The notes beneath the pieces are model-generated. The model was not told where the DNA came from and did no database searches. It saw only the letters and a program-made list of their open reading frames with translations. Of a DNA stretch of 64,000 nucleotides, positions 12,101 to 28,700 are shown piece by piece. The translations under genes were made by a program, and so were the position numbers. Source of the stretch: Lyophyllum atratum (lineage: Eukaryota; Basidiomycota; Agaricomycetes; Agaricales; Lyophyllaceae); contig JACGCN010000048.1 of the NCBI GenBank assembly GCA_014905825.1, positions 62,001 to 126,000 of the forward strand, given 5' to 3'. Position 1 is the stretch's first letter. The number at the start of each line of letters is the position of its first letter.

Positions 12101-13314
12101 GCTGGCCCCAACATGGGCGGAAAGTCCACATACATCCGCCAGGCATGACCCTCCTCCGATATCCCCCAGGAGTTTGCTTGCTAATCTATTTCTTAGGTCG
12201 GAGTCATTGCGCTCATGGCCCAAATTGGCTGCTTCGTTCCATGCACAGAAGCCCAAGTACCTATCTTCGATTCCATTCTCTGCAGAGTGGGTGCAGGGGA
12301 CAGTCAGTTGAAGGGTGTTTCGACTTTCATGGCTGAAATGCTAGAGACTGCGACCATTCTTCGGGTGCGTTATGCGAAGACTATGCCGTTTTTAACCAAT
12401 TGACTGAATCCTCGCAGTCGGCGACAAAGGATTCCCTTATCATCATCGATGAACTCGGACGAGGTAACTTTGGAAACTTGCCAGCTACTCTGTTGGCCTC
12501 GCTAAATAAGACGTCTAGGTACTTCAACATACGATGGTTTCGGTCTGGCATGGGCAATTTCAGAGTAAGCCTTCACGAGCCCTTCCTTTCCTACCCACCG
12601 CTCACTTTACACCCAGGCACATCGCGTCCGAGATCCATGCCTTCTGCCTCTTCGCCACCCACTTCCACGAACTCACGGCCCTCGACCAGCAGATCGAGCA
12701 CGTCAAGAACCTGCACGTTGTCGCCCACGTCACCTCCACAGGCAAGAAGACGCAAGATCGCGATATCACCCTGCTTTACAAGGTTGAGCCCGGTATGCAA
12801 AATCCACGTACTTAGTGACAACAACAGGCTAAGCGTTACGTGTCTAGGCATTTCTGATCAGAGTTTCGGTATCCACGTCGCGGAACTCGCCAACTTCCCA
12901 GAGAACGTTGTGAAGGTGAGTACCACCCGGCTTCCTCTACCTTTGAAGGCGCTAATTTCACATTCCCTCTTAGCTCGCGAAACGCAAGGCCGACGAACTA
13001 GAAGACTTCGGCACTGGTGAGTCTCTTGGGTCCTTTCACCCTAGTCCCCAAAGGCTGATGCCCTACCAATAGATAAAGCATCTGAGGAGGATGCGATACC
13101 TGCGGAGGTCACTGAAGAAGGCCTTCAGGTTATGGAAGACTTCCTCCGCGCCTGGTCTTCTCAGACATCGGTTGGCGACGGAGAGGACGTTGTCATGGCT
13201 GATGCTGACGAAGACCCTGAAGCCCAGCTACAGGAACTGCGGAAATGCATGGAGGACTTCCGGCCACGCATCGAGAAGAACCGTTGGCTCCAGTCCGTTC
13301 TTGGCTCCCTCTGA
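9124..13314 (+). CDS. MSH2: DNA mismatch repair protein MSH2 (MutS homologue)
   Basis: Nuclear subunit of MutS-alpha and MutS-beta that recognises mispairs and small loops and starts repair. Exon 1 is 9124-9172 ([17 protein letters not shown]; a second in-frame ATG at 9133 is also possible), exon 2 starts at 9221. The N-terminal mismatch-binding domain reads [24 protein letters not shown], followed by the connector ([19 protein letters not shown]), lever and clamp regions ([43 protein letters not shown]). The ATPase domain carries the Walker [11 protein letters not shown] (around 12110), the [10 protein letters not shown] switch, Walker [25 protein letters not shown], and the ATHFHELT histidine. 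The C-terminus ends with [16 protein letters not shown]. About twenty exons join in frame and no lesion was seen. It converges on NCL1 with 118 bp between the stops. Confidence 0.96.
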
Positions 13315-13432
13315 ATTGCATTTCGAAAATGCAGGCCCCAGGAGGAAAATTACTGTACAAATCTCCCATGCATTTGATAATCTCTGTACATAACATACTA
13401 TATCGCTTTCCATTGCTACACTGTAAATGTAA

Positions 13433-16505
<3,073 letters not shown>

Positions 16506-17455
16506 GGTTGAGAAGGGATCGTGAAGGGCGATTATTCTTTTTCGCGCACGTGGGGAATATTTAGATAAGATAAGATGCCACTGATCACCACATCATGGCA
16601 AGCGATGATCGATGACTTGTCACGTCAGCCTCAGGGCTTGCTCAGGGCAGTCCGGGGCTGACTAGCCTCTCATGTCAACCCAACCTCTTGACTCCCTTTT
16701 TTCCATATGTCAGCCAGCGCTGTTTCCTGTACAGGGCCAAGATGAGCCACCACTTTTCCAATTATACGCGTCTTTGACCCAGATACAGGTACACTGACTC
16801 TCTATGATGTAATTCAACGAGGAAATCCTTACGCTGGAGTGGCCCGATCTGAGACTGACGAGCACAGCGCGGCAGCGGCAGTGAATGCGATGATGATGAT
16901 GATCTGTCTACTGCGTACAAGTCTGTCTGTCTACCCCGAAGCTGCCGCCAAACACGCACAAACAACCGCCGGTTCCGCCTGTTTCCCGCTTTGGAGTCTC
17001 GCCCGACGATACTCCAACGCGCAAGCTTTGAGTCCGATGAAGCAACGAAAAATGAACCTAATCTCTTTGACATAGAGGCGTTCTACCACGACATACTACA
17101 CAGTCTTTCTCAGTGTGCTCTACTTCCTTCCTTACAGTGTTACAGGCTAACTAGAAACTCCCGAGGCGTTCGCTCACATGGTAGAAACATAAGCGAAGAG
17201 GCAACTCCGGGCGTCGAGCGAGTCTACCCTTCTTAAGGTAGTGGGCTTCTTTGTTCTCAAGTCCCCCGATCGAGCCGGTTTCGCCCTTGCATTTAAAAAG
17301 CTAGAGGCCCTCAAAAGGAACCATAAGACATGTTTGGAGCTTGTCAGCTTATAACAAACCCATGCACAAGAGAATCAGAAGGTCTATTTTGCTAGATTTC
17401 ACATAAGTACATTCGACGATTTTTATTCCATATCCTCTATCATCCGTCGACGCCT
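16506..17455. other. 950 bp gap, NCL1 upstream region and SPE3-LYS9 downstream region
   Basis: Contains the NCL1 promoter next to 16505. Overlapping open frames around 16762-17075 on both strands are Ser/Arg or low-complexity in translation (including a GATGATGAT run near 16890), with no recognisable protein. I see no gene here. Confidence 0.4.
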
Positions 17456-20104
<2,649 letters not shown>

Positions 20105-21086
20105 TGTGATTGAGCAAACGGACGGAAAGGAGCTGAGATCAGAGATGGCAAAAAATTCGTATCGATCACAGATGATCGACATCTCATCTAGCCGATCAAG
20201 TCACGGCTATTTTCGTCATCCTGGCCACTGGTTAATTTGAACTTGGATGGAGCAAGCAGAACTTGAGCAGAACCCTCAGCTTCAACAGTACTAGTAAAAG
20301 GGAAGAAAAAATGGGAGACAAAAAATAAATGGATGGAGACAGCCTAGACGAGATCAGTAGCCTTATATTTTTAAAGTCGCATCTCTCGCTCGTCAACACA
20401 AGACAAGGCCCATACAAGCAGTACTTCTTCAGCTTCCTCCCACATCCTGCTTCTCCACAGCCCAGTATCATCAGCAGCTCACCAAATATGTATTCTGATG
20501 TCCCCTTCAACGCCCCTTTCCCATACACACTCGTCCACACTGCCAAAGACCGCAGGTTTTAGCTCAAACGACTGACCGTGTGCACCTATGGGACGGCTAG
20601 AAAGTGAGACGGATTCATTGAAGCCCGCCACACGATGGCGCACTTCAGGTTTCTCATATCGTATGACGAAAAGCCAATCTTCGCTTGGCATAAACCAATC
20701 GCAGGCGCTCTGGCTCGGAGAGTCAAGAAGGGAACTCAAAGTTCGAACATCAAGTTCCCTCTTCCTGCGAAGGTCAAAAATCAGCGGGAAGTATCCTGTT
20801 GTCTCGAAGGAGCGCCAGGGATACACTGACACAGGAACCGTACATAAATGGTGACTTTAGGTCCTACAAATATAGCTGTCAGACATTCGATATCATTGAC
20901 CATTATAACCGCTCGCCGTGCCCCACGTTCATCCAAAGAAGAATAAATGAGCTATGCTACATCCCCCTTACACGATGCTCGTCTGTTGCAGGAAGATAGT
21001 CTCTTCTATAGTCTACAACTCGTAAGCGCGAGGTCCAAACGATCGGAAACGCGACATACGAATTAGGTGGGGCGCAACGTCGGAAT
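20105..21086. other. 980 bp gap, SPE3-LYS9 promoter side
   Basis: Holds the SPE3-LYS9 promoter (next to 20104) and the 3' flank of the carbonic anhydrase pseudogene. Overlapping open frames at 20232-20546 (-), 20479-20832 (-) and 20588-20854 (+) are not recognisable. I cannot exclude a small orphan gene. Confidence 0.35.
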
Positions 21087-21944
21087 TCATCGCCCGAGGC
21101 CCGATGATGCGACCCTGATAAGGTTATCCTTGCCCGGAACGTTCTGCGTATATCTACAGTTGAACTTGATAACCTTCTTGAATGCGAGGTAGCTAGCAAC
21201 GTCGATCGGGAGTGGGTACTGCGCCACGAGCCACATGACGCCCTCGCTGCAGGGTGGCGTCGTCAAGGAACCGCTGTACTGGTACAAACGGCTGGTCTGG
21301 AAGTGACGAACTGCTTGTTGGACCCGGACGAACTCTTGCTACCAGGGACCGCGATCTGGCTGACTCTGCTGCCCAGGATGCTGACGAGGTCGGTGGTGGC
21401 CCCGTTGGTCGTTATCTCAAAGGTAGTGGCTAGGACTAGCTTTCTACCGTCTGCAAAGAATATCAGAACCGGGAAATGAAGTCGTGTACAGTGATCGAGG
21501 ACACTCACCCGCTGATTGGTGGACGAAATGAACCTCGAGGGGGAAGAACTCCTCGTTGATGCGATGCTCGGAGGGGGTGTGGAAATGAAACTGTTGCAAT
21601 TGGAATGTTCTGCCATCGAAGACGGTGGTCCCAACTGCAGCAGCCTCAACAGTGGTCCCTAAATTCTCGAGCCAGAGGTAACCATCTCCTATCGAAACCC
21701 GAGGGTTGACTGGTGGTACCCAGATGGAGGAGTCGAGGTTGATGGGGGACTGATAAAAGCCGGTGGAGCACAGAGAATTGGCTGGACTGAGTGCACCTCA
21801 ACCTAGCGGACCTGTGGCTCCAGTGTGACTGAAGCCGCCGCCGGACAGAGGTTCGGTGGTGATGTTCCACTGGGGTTGAAGTGGAACCTGGGCGGGTGTG
21901 GAAGCTACTAGGGATGCAAACAGGAGAATGATTGGGAGATACAT
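21087..21944 (-). pseudogene. Secreted alpha-carbonic anhydrase, broken by a stop and a frameshift
   Basis: Alpha-class carbonic anhydrases are secreted zinc enzymes that interconvert CO2 and bicarbonate. From the ATG at 21944 there is a signal peptide (MYLPIILLFASLVASTPA), then QWNITTEPLSGGGFSHTGATGPLG followed by TGA at 21800-21798, where the family has Trp. The same frame then continues with family sequence: ANSLCSTGFYQSPINLDSSIW, and FQLQQFHFHTPSEHRINEEFFPLEVHFVHQ with the zinc-binding histidines. After one intron the frame runs to VSQIAVPGSK (about 21335), and only a shifted frame gives EFVRVQQAVRHFQTSRLYQYSGSLTTPPCSEGVMWLVAQYPLP to the end NVPGKDNLI. Two independent disabling changes in an otherwise well preserved gene suggest recent loss. 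Sequencing error in both places is the alternative. Confidence 0.85.
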
Positions 21945-21987
21945 TGGGCGGTGAGAATAGGGACCTGACGTCTGCGTGGATTGTCTT

Positions 21988-21994
21988 TATATAG
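21988..21994 (-). promoter_or_regulatory. TATA-like box of the carbonic anhydrase pseudogene
   Basis: CTATATA on the minus strand about 45 nt before the ATG at 21944, followed by AAAG. Position and sequence fit a fungal TATA box. Confidence 0.45.
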
Positions 21995-22801
21995 ACTGCA
22001 GATGGAGGAACGTGCACTCGATATCGCCATTAATCTGGAGAGGATGTCCCATAATCTACCTCAGAATGCAGGGATGGCCTTAGCCATTCGCTCGCATCTT
22101 GGACCGATTCCCGAAATTGGGGAAGTGTGCCAGAGAGTTCTGTCAACATTTAGCTACAATGGGAAGTTGCCCAGCGAGATGATTCGTAGAGATCGTAGTA
22201 AGTCCAGACAAGGATGAGACAGTCGGGATGGAAAACGAACAGGAAGAGAAGTGTCGGGCCTCTCGTACTTGCGAGGTCATCAGTAGACGTCTAAGATTTC
22301 AAACGCGCCAATGTACCAACGTCAGGTGCTCGCGCGCTGGTTGGGTGCATCGATAGAAGCCTCCGGGGAAGGACAGTGCCGACAACGCAGGGTCCTAAGA
22401 TTCGTATCGAGTTAACATCCTGGCTTTCATGATCAGAGAAAGCTGTCAAGAAGTCGACACCAGAAATGTTAGCCAGAAATAGATGGTCCGTCGGGATTGC
22501 AGAACTTCCATCTAGATATAGATCACTCAAAGGGGAGAGTATGCTCTCAGGACCTAGTTCGCGATCAAGATCCCCCGAGCCATACCAGATTCCCAAAGAA
22601 CCGAGAGGTGTCGAATTTAGACGGGTCGACGTCAGAGTCATCGATAAAAGGTGCATGGCGCCGCAACCCGAAGAATGCCGACTGTTATCTTATCAGATCG
22701 TGAGATGTTGGGAGAGGTTTCCGGGAGCGTTCTTTGTGAAGTCCAAAAAATTTGTAGGCGACTATCTATCTAATATACAACTATCTAATCCCAATAGTCA
22801 T
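21995..22801. other. 800 bp gap between carbonic anhydrase pseudogene and ornithine carrier
   Basis: Contains a minus-strand open stretch at 22291-22656 (translation includes LGSLGIWYGSGDLDRELG and DHLFLANISGVDFLTAFSDHE) that looks protein-like, but I cannot assign it, and neither start nor splice partners are clear. It may be a gene fragment or chance. Confidence 0.3.
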
Positions 22802-23957
22802 CTACGAGAAATGTTTACTAAGGCCGTCGTAAATCAAGAAGATAATGGCACTGCTGGGTATCGATCGAGCAACGGTGATTCCACATCCAGCATAAAGCCC
22901 CCGTATGCCCTGGGCTTTATACATCGCCTTCGCAGTTCCGAAGAACGAAGCTTTAGGTATTGGCTTACCTCCGACCACCGCCTTCGTCGGCCGGAGCTCC
23001 TCTTCCGTCTGCATCGCGCTCTTCACGGTGTCAGCAGGGAACAATGCGAGATTAAACGATGCACCAGCACAAGCACCGGATAGCGCAGACTCCCAAGGAT
23101 GGAGTTGGACTGCACCAGAAGGGGTGAGAGGAAGCGGCCTATCACTTGTCTTCTGCCGACGCGCAACGAGAAGCCTTGCAACGAATTCCTTAGTCGAGAA
23201 CCACGCTGCTGTTCCACCAGTCTCACGGATGAGAGTGCCTGTGTGCCCTAACCATAGCCCTCGCAATCCAGTACTTCGGACGACTGACGCAAGGACAGAT
23301 ATCGGCCCTGGCAGCTTCTGGCCTGCTGTAGCAGACGTCGGGGTTACGAGCATTTGGACCTGCATTTTGCATTTGACGAGTTCAATGGGCGTTCTGGCAG
23401 GATGTTAATTTGGAATATAGCGGAAAAATACTAGGACGAACAAGAGAAAGCTGGTAAACATTCCTGCGCCTGCCGCAGCCAATGCTAGTTGAGGCAATGA
23501 TGGATCCTCCGAGAGAGGACGACCTGAAAAGCGCCGAATCACGCTCTGTAGCTCTCCGTACACGAGGAACAGCGACGCGTTTTCGACCATAGCGCCTACG
23601 ATAGGTGCTGGAAGGCCCTGTCATTAGAGGATAACATATCAGCTGCGTAATCAGAGAAGAGCATCTGCACTGACGCGATATAACCCTCGTACTCCCTCAT
23701 TCTTCCATGTTTTCGTCAAACAGTCTATAGGTCCGCTGAATCTTGCAGAGGAATCGAGGACCTGTGCTTGTAGTCGGACTTTCGTGAGGTCGAAAGGGTG
23801 TTCAAAGACCTTTGACACCATGCCCGCAATCTAGATCGTTCAAATTTAGCACGACGGGTTTGTTCGATACGCCAACACGTACACTGCCAAAAGTTATATC
23901 TTTCACGGCCCGGATAGTAGGTGAATCTCTGTTCAAGGCATCTGGGGGCGCTTCCAT
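22802..23957 (-). CDS. ORT1: Mitochondrial ornithine transporter (mitochondrial carrier family)
   Basis: Inner-membrane carrier that exports ornithine made in the matrix for arginine synthesis in the cytosol. It starts MEAPPDALNRDSPTIRAVKDITFGS, then after an intron IAGMVSKVFEHPFDLTKVRLQAQ. All three repeats of the carrier fold show the PxD/ExxK/R signature: PFDLTKVRLQ, TPIELVKCKMQ (spliced across an intron near 23400) and FPADTVKSAMQ, each followed by a GLRGLW or GIRGLYAGCG type matrix helix. It ends IPSSAIIFLIYDGLSKHFS at 22802. The mitochondrial carrier assignment is firm. The substrate (ornithine, ORT1/ARG11-like) rests on overall resemblance, for example ESALSGACAGASFNLALFPADTVKSAMQTEEE. 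Confidence 0.9.
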
Positions 23958-24207
23958 GTCGTGGTGATGTGTTGTGAGACGAGCGGGGTATTGCACATTA
24001 TCTAGCACCCCAGGTGCTCTAAATTCTAGGCGCGGTCCACAGCGAATGCACAGGAGGAAGTCGTGCACCGCACAAGATCCGGAAGAGCAGGATCGGAAGG
24101 TTGGATCCGGTTACGTCGATATTTGTTTCGCAGCATCCCGTCAAACAACCGCCGGTAATTTTACAAGTCGGATCATTGTTGGATCATTGCCAGTGTTCAG
24201 TCTTGCA
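23958..24207. promoter_or_regulatory. Bidirectional promoter, ornithine carrier / ribosome recycling factor
   Basis: 250 bp between two divergent start codons of two mitochondrial genes. No obvious TATA box. The shared region could coordinate both genes, which is inference only. Confidence 0.5.
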
Positions 24208-25115
24208 ATGTCACTACTCCGTCTTGCCTTGGGTGCTCGAATACAATCCAGGCGTCTTGCATGTCCAACTACCCGGAATTCCCTCCTCACCTTCCCTCAG
24301 CGAACGCTGGTCCGAATCGCACTTACGCGTCTGCAAAGAAACAGTCGAAATCCACCGCGACCCTCGTACCTGGTTCAAAGCAGCCTATCACGGATCCAGC
24401 AGCACAGGAGGAGTATGCCAAGGCCGAAGCTAGCATGAAGACAGCCGTCGAATGGTACCGGAAGGATTGTGCTACCATTGAGACCCGTGCCAGCGGACGT
24501 ATCACTCCTGGCCTGCTTTCGCCTGTCCGGGTCAGGCTTCCTGACAGTGATTCGGAAGTCCGGCTCGAAGAGGTCGCCACTGTTGGTGTCAGGGAGGGCT
24601 CCACGTTACTGATCACGGTATTCGAAGAAGATGTGAGGACTACTTGAGCTTCTCGAATACTGTTGACATTGAGCTCACCTTCGATCCAGTAGACCCTCAA
24701 ACATGTTGAGCAGGCATTATATGACTCTAAAATTGCTGGCGTTGTGCCTCAAAGGCAAGACAACCGGACCATCAAGATCCCAATGCCAAAGTAAGTCGTT
24801 CTTACTGTGGTCTTCCATACGCAGTTGAACCAACACGTCTCCAGGCCTACCGTAGAGGCGAGAGTCGCGTTATATGCTGCAGCACAACGCAAAGCTGAGG
24901 AAATGCGTGTCCAAGTGCGCAAGCAGCATCAAGCCAGTCTCAAGCGCGGCAAATACGCCAAGCACTCGGTGGAGTTGGAAGAGGTAGCTAGAGGTTTCCT
25001 CGAGCCTCGCCCAATTTTTAACATGCTCTCTCAGTTCCAGAAGCTTACAGACCAATACGTGGGCGAAGTGGACAAGATCCTCGCTAGCCTCAAAAAGGCC
25101 ACGGGCGCAAAGTAG
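24208..25115 (+). CDS. RRF1: Mitochondrial ribosome recycling factor
   Basis: Splits mitochondrial ribosomes after termination, together with mitochondrial EF-G2. A short first exon (24208-24232, MSLLRLAL) joins across a 68 nt intron to ANAGPNRTYASAKKQSKSTATLVPGSKQP, giving a plausible matrix-targeting peptide. An alternative start at 24261 lacks one. The core follows the family: YRKDCATIETRASGRITPGLLSPVRVRLPDS, VRLEEVATVGVREGSTLLITVFEED, then after an intron LKHVEQALYDSKIAGVVPQRQDNRTIKIPMPKPTVEARVALYAAAQRKAEEMRVQVRKQHQASLKR. The last two blocks form the long helices of domain I. It ends KKATGAK. Divergent from the ornithine carrier and convergent with the SNF2 gene. Confidence 0.92.
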
Positions 25116-25772
25116 CACTCTCTGCAGTATCTTCACGCAATTTATATCGTCTACTACCCTTTAATGCAATTTTTTCGATTGCCGGAAGTAAATTGTCCGA
25201 TTTTTGTACGATTGTTGGGTATCCTTGAGCGTGGCTGAATCATTCTTCAGTTTCTTCCGCCCCTAGATTGCCTGCGACATGTCGTTTTTGGTTCGGAACC
25301 TCAATTGGCCAACGTCTTGTGGTTGTACCGGCATTGCTCGTTTAATTTTTGGTTGAGCCGGAGGGTCCATCTCGACTGCCAACGTCCTATGCCAGCAGTA
25401 GGAGTGCTGAATTAACGTCACCCGTCAAATCCATTACCGAATTTCTGTACTCCCTGTGAACGACAGTACCACAAGGCTTGTTGACGAATTTCCGATCAAG
25501 TTGTAGGAGGTAAAAAATCAGACTCGGGCTTATGAGGGAACAGGAAAACTCCCGTCACCATGGAGGACAATCACTTCAATGCATTACTACGTAAGCTCTC
25601 TGTATGAGCATTATTTATCTAATGGTATGTAGGCTTGAGGAATGGTATACTGTAGCTAGAATGGGTGTTATCTTAAGGCATGTAAGGGTATCAAGTACAA
25701 AACTACACAAATTGCGTCACGCAGGAATTATAGGCTGAGTCCGATGAATGTTCAGTCTGTGGCTTTGAATTT
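25116..25772. other. 650 bp convergent gap between RRF1 and SNF2/RING gene
   Basis: AT-rich 3' flanks of two convergent genes. A 14-codon open frame starts at 25560 but has no visible continuation. No gene recognised. Confidence 0.4.
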
Positions 25773-28700
25773 CTAGTTCTGAATGAGACGCTGTCCACGG
25801 TGATCAAGACCGAAAAGGTTAGCTATAGATGAGACGATATTAACATGGGTAGCGGTCTATTCAATGACGATACGTACCGAGTTCCCTGACAGACAGCTCT
25901 TAAAGTTCCAAAAGAGTTTAGAATGCGGAGACAGTGGAAGTGAGCAGCTTGACTTACTGCCGATCTTTTTCCCGGAGCCTTCACCCAAGCTTCCATCAGC
26001 GAGGAGTTGCTAAAAAAAACGGTGTTACACTTGACTACGTAGTTTGCAGATACCGGACATACCTTGCGTTCTTGCATAGCCAGGACACGGTCTTCGACCG
26101 TGTCCGATATCACGAGGCGCTGAACAACGACGGGACGGGTCTGTCCAAGCCGGTGGACTCTAGACTCGCAGTAGCATTACTTAGATGTTAGATAGTAACG
26201 ATAGAAGAGTTACAAACCGGTCGAATGACTGAGCTTCGATCGCCTGTGACCAACCGAGGTCCAGAGAAATGACGTTGTTGGCGCGGGTCAAATTTAAGCC
26301 AACACCTGGACAAAAAGTTGACGAGAGTCATTCAGAATACATTAGGAGAAAAACTTGCCGCCACATTTCAAAGACATCAACATCACGCGAGCCTTGTCTT
26401 TCGACATGAAGACACGAACAGCTTGGTCGCGTTTGGACCGATTCATGTCGCCTTGATACCTATAAGATAGTGAGATGACCAGACAATGAGCGCGACGAAG
26501 TTGTCACTGACTTCACGTGGATCACGCCTTTCTCCGTCAAATAATCGGAGACAAGGGAGAGACATCCTGTCCACTGCGAGACGACCAGAGTCTGTCGCAC
26601 GCCTGGTGATCAGCAGTAGGTACTTAAACGCAGGTATATCACCGACCTTTTCGTCAGGACGCTCCTCCACTAGCTTCTCAAGACGTTTCATCATACACTG
26701 AGTGGAACTTAATGAAGCTAGTCTGTTATCGATCGACGAAATGAACGTACCTTCATCTTGGTAGAAGGTAAGAACTTGGGCATGAGTTTGACTGCCTCTG
26801 AGGACATGGCTGGCTTCTTGCCAAACAGAACCTCCCTCTCCTCAGGTGATTCGTCCATGTCCTCGTCAGAGTCAACGACCATACGGGTCGCTTTCTTTGC
26901 CAGGCGCTTTTTGAGTTCACGGCGAGCATCCTTCTCCTCCTCGTCCTCGTCATCCTCGACGATGAAGTCGCTTAGATCATCATCCTCATCCTCATCAGAA
27001 GACTCAGGTTCAGAGCCGACGACATCGTCAGCATTGTGATTGCGGTGGCGGGTCCGCTTTGGTCTAGCTTTCCCTTTCCCTTTGCGATCTTTTGGAGAGG
27101 GGCCATCCATATTCACATCAGGAGTATCAGCCACGGATAGAAGATCAGCGTCCAAGGGAAGGAACGCATCTCGGGCGAACAGCTTCTCGGAACAGATAGC
27201 GCTGCGGCATCCAGGGCCTGACGCATAGGTGAGATTCTGTCATTGTTATGACAATATGTAACGACTTACAAGGACGCTCGTTTGGTTTGTATTTGGCTGG
27301 TTCCTCGGGTGCATTCCTCACGGGAGTGTTAAGGACATCAACTTCGGGAGGATCAGAAACTATATATTAAAAGGGGAGTGTACCTTACCAAGGCAGTCGC
27401 GACAGAAAACATGAGTGCACGGGGTGATGACAGCGTCGGTAAGCGCATCGAAACAAATAGGGCATTCCTCGTCTTCCACTGCGGCGTCTGCGGACTCCTG
27501 GTGGTACGCGTAATGAGTTGGCGTCCGAATGGCTTCGTTAGATATGTCAAACTCACCTTCTCAGCTGCTATCCGCTGAAGAGCAGCAGTCTTGAACTTCG
27601 ACTTCATTTTCGTAACAAACTCGGGAGAAACAAGTCGTCGAGCTCGAGCCAACTCTTTATTTGAACCTGGTGCTGCTTCATCGCCGTCATCAGCTTCGTC
27701 GGGAGAGATAAAGGCGGCGGCGCCTTCTTGAATGAGCGACGGGTGGGAGCAAATTTGCCGCAACCGCAACAAAAGCACCAGGACTTGCGAATAGTTCCTG
27801 CATAAGCTAGATAAGGGGGAGCGGCAAGATAGGCGATTATGGGCGAGCGCACTTTAAAACAGTGCCGGCCTTGAGATAGCGGTTAAAGTTGGCCTGAGCT
27901 CCAGCCTCGACCTAACGTATGAGAACTGAGTGCATGGTCATGTACATAAGAAGAATTCTTTACCATCTCGTAAACCGCCCGCTCTTCATCAGAGAATTGG
28001 AGCTTAACGAGTGAAACGGTTTTCTCCGGTAATTCGATGAGGCGCTTTCCATCCAACTTCGAATCTTTCATACGACGAAGTAAGAATGTGGCGATCACCG
28101 TTTGAAGACGAGAAACCGCGAGCGTTGCTGAAACGACGTACGTAAGCTCTCTTGATGTAAGCTTCAAAAGAGATGACTCACGTCTCTTCTTCTCCAATGC
28201 ACCGATGTGGTGCTGGAACTCCTTGAAATCATACCATGGTCGTACTTTTAAGAACCTGACGTAGCCGTAGATATCAACAAGGCTGTTGATTATGGGGGTC
28301 CTATTCGGCCAACGGTATGATGAGTATTGAATAAGCATGATGTTTTGAACACGCACCCAGTGAGACACCAGCGATAGGTAGATTGGAGACCTGTGACAGC
28401 CCGAGATGTTCCTGGATGTAATCCATCAGATCAGGTCGTTTGCAGGTAAGTAAAGTCGTTTACTTGTCCTCCTGTTACGGATAGCTTGCGCCTCGTCTAG
28501 GATGATACGATAAAACTATAGAGCAAGTTTGTCAGGGGGAGAAACTCTAATAAAGCCTCTGATACTTACTTCGACTTGGAAGAGGAGGCCTTGTTCCTTC
28601 TTCTTCGGCCTCTCATTGGCTTCCTCATCCGAATCGGGGACGATGAAATCTTGTGGCTTATTTTTCTTTGCCTTCGCCTTCTTCTTCATTTCATTTTCGA

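Noticed and set aside
24261..24647. ATG at 24261 as start of the ribosome recycling factor
   Set aside because: It gives no mitochondrial targeting sequence. The short exon at 24208-24232 with a 68 nt intron gives a better N-terminus.
26758..27039. Ser-rich plus-strand open frame
   Set aside because: It is the antisense of the acidic Asp/Glu-rich insert of the SNF2/RING gene, so Ser codons arise from GAC/GAG complements.
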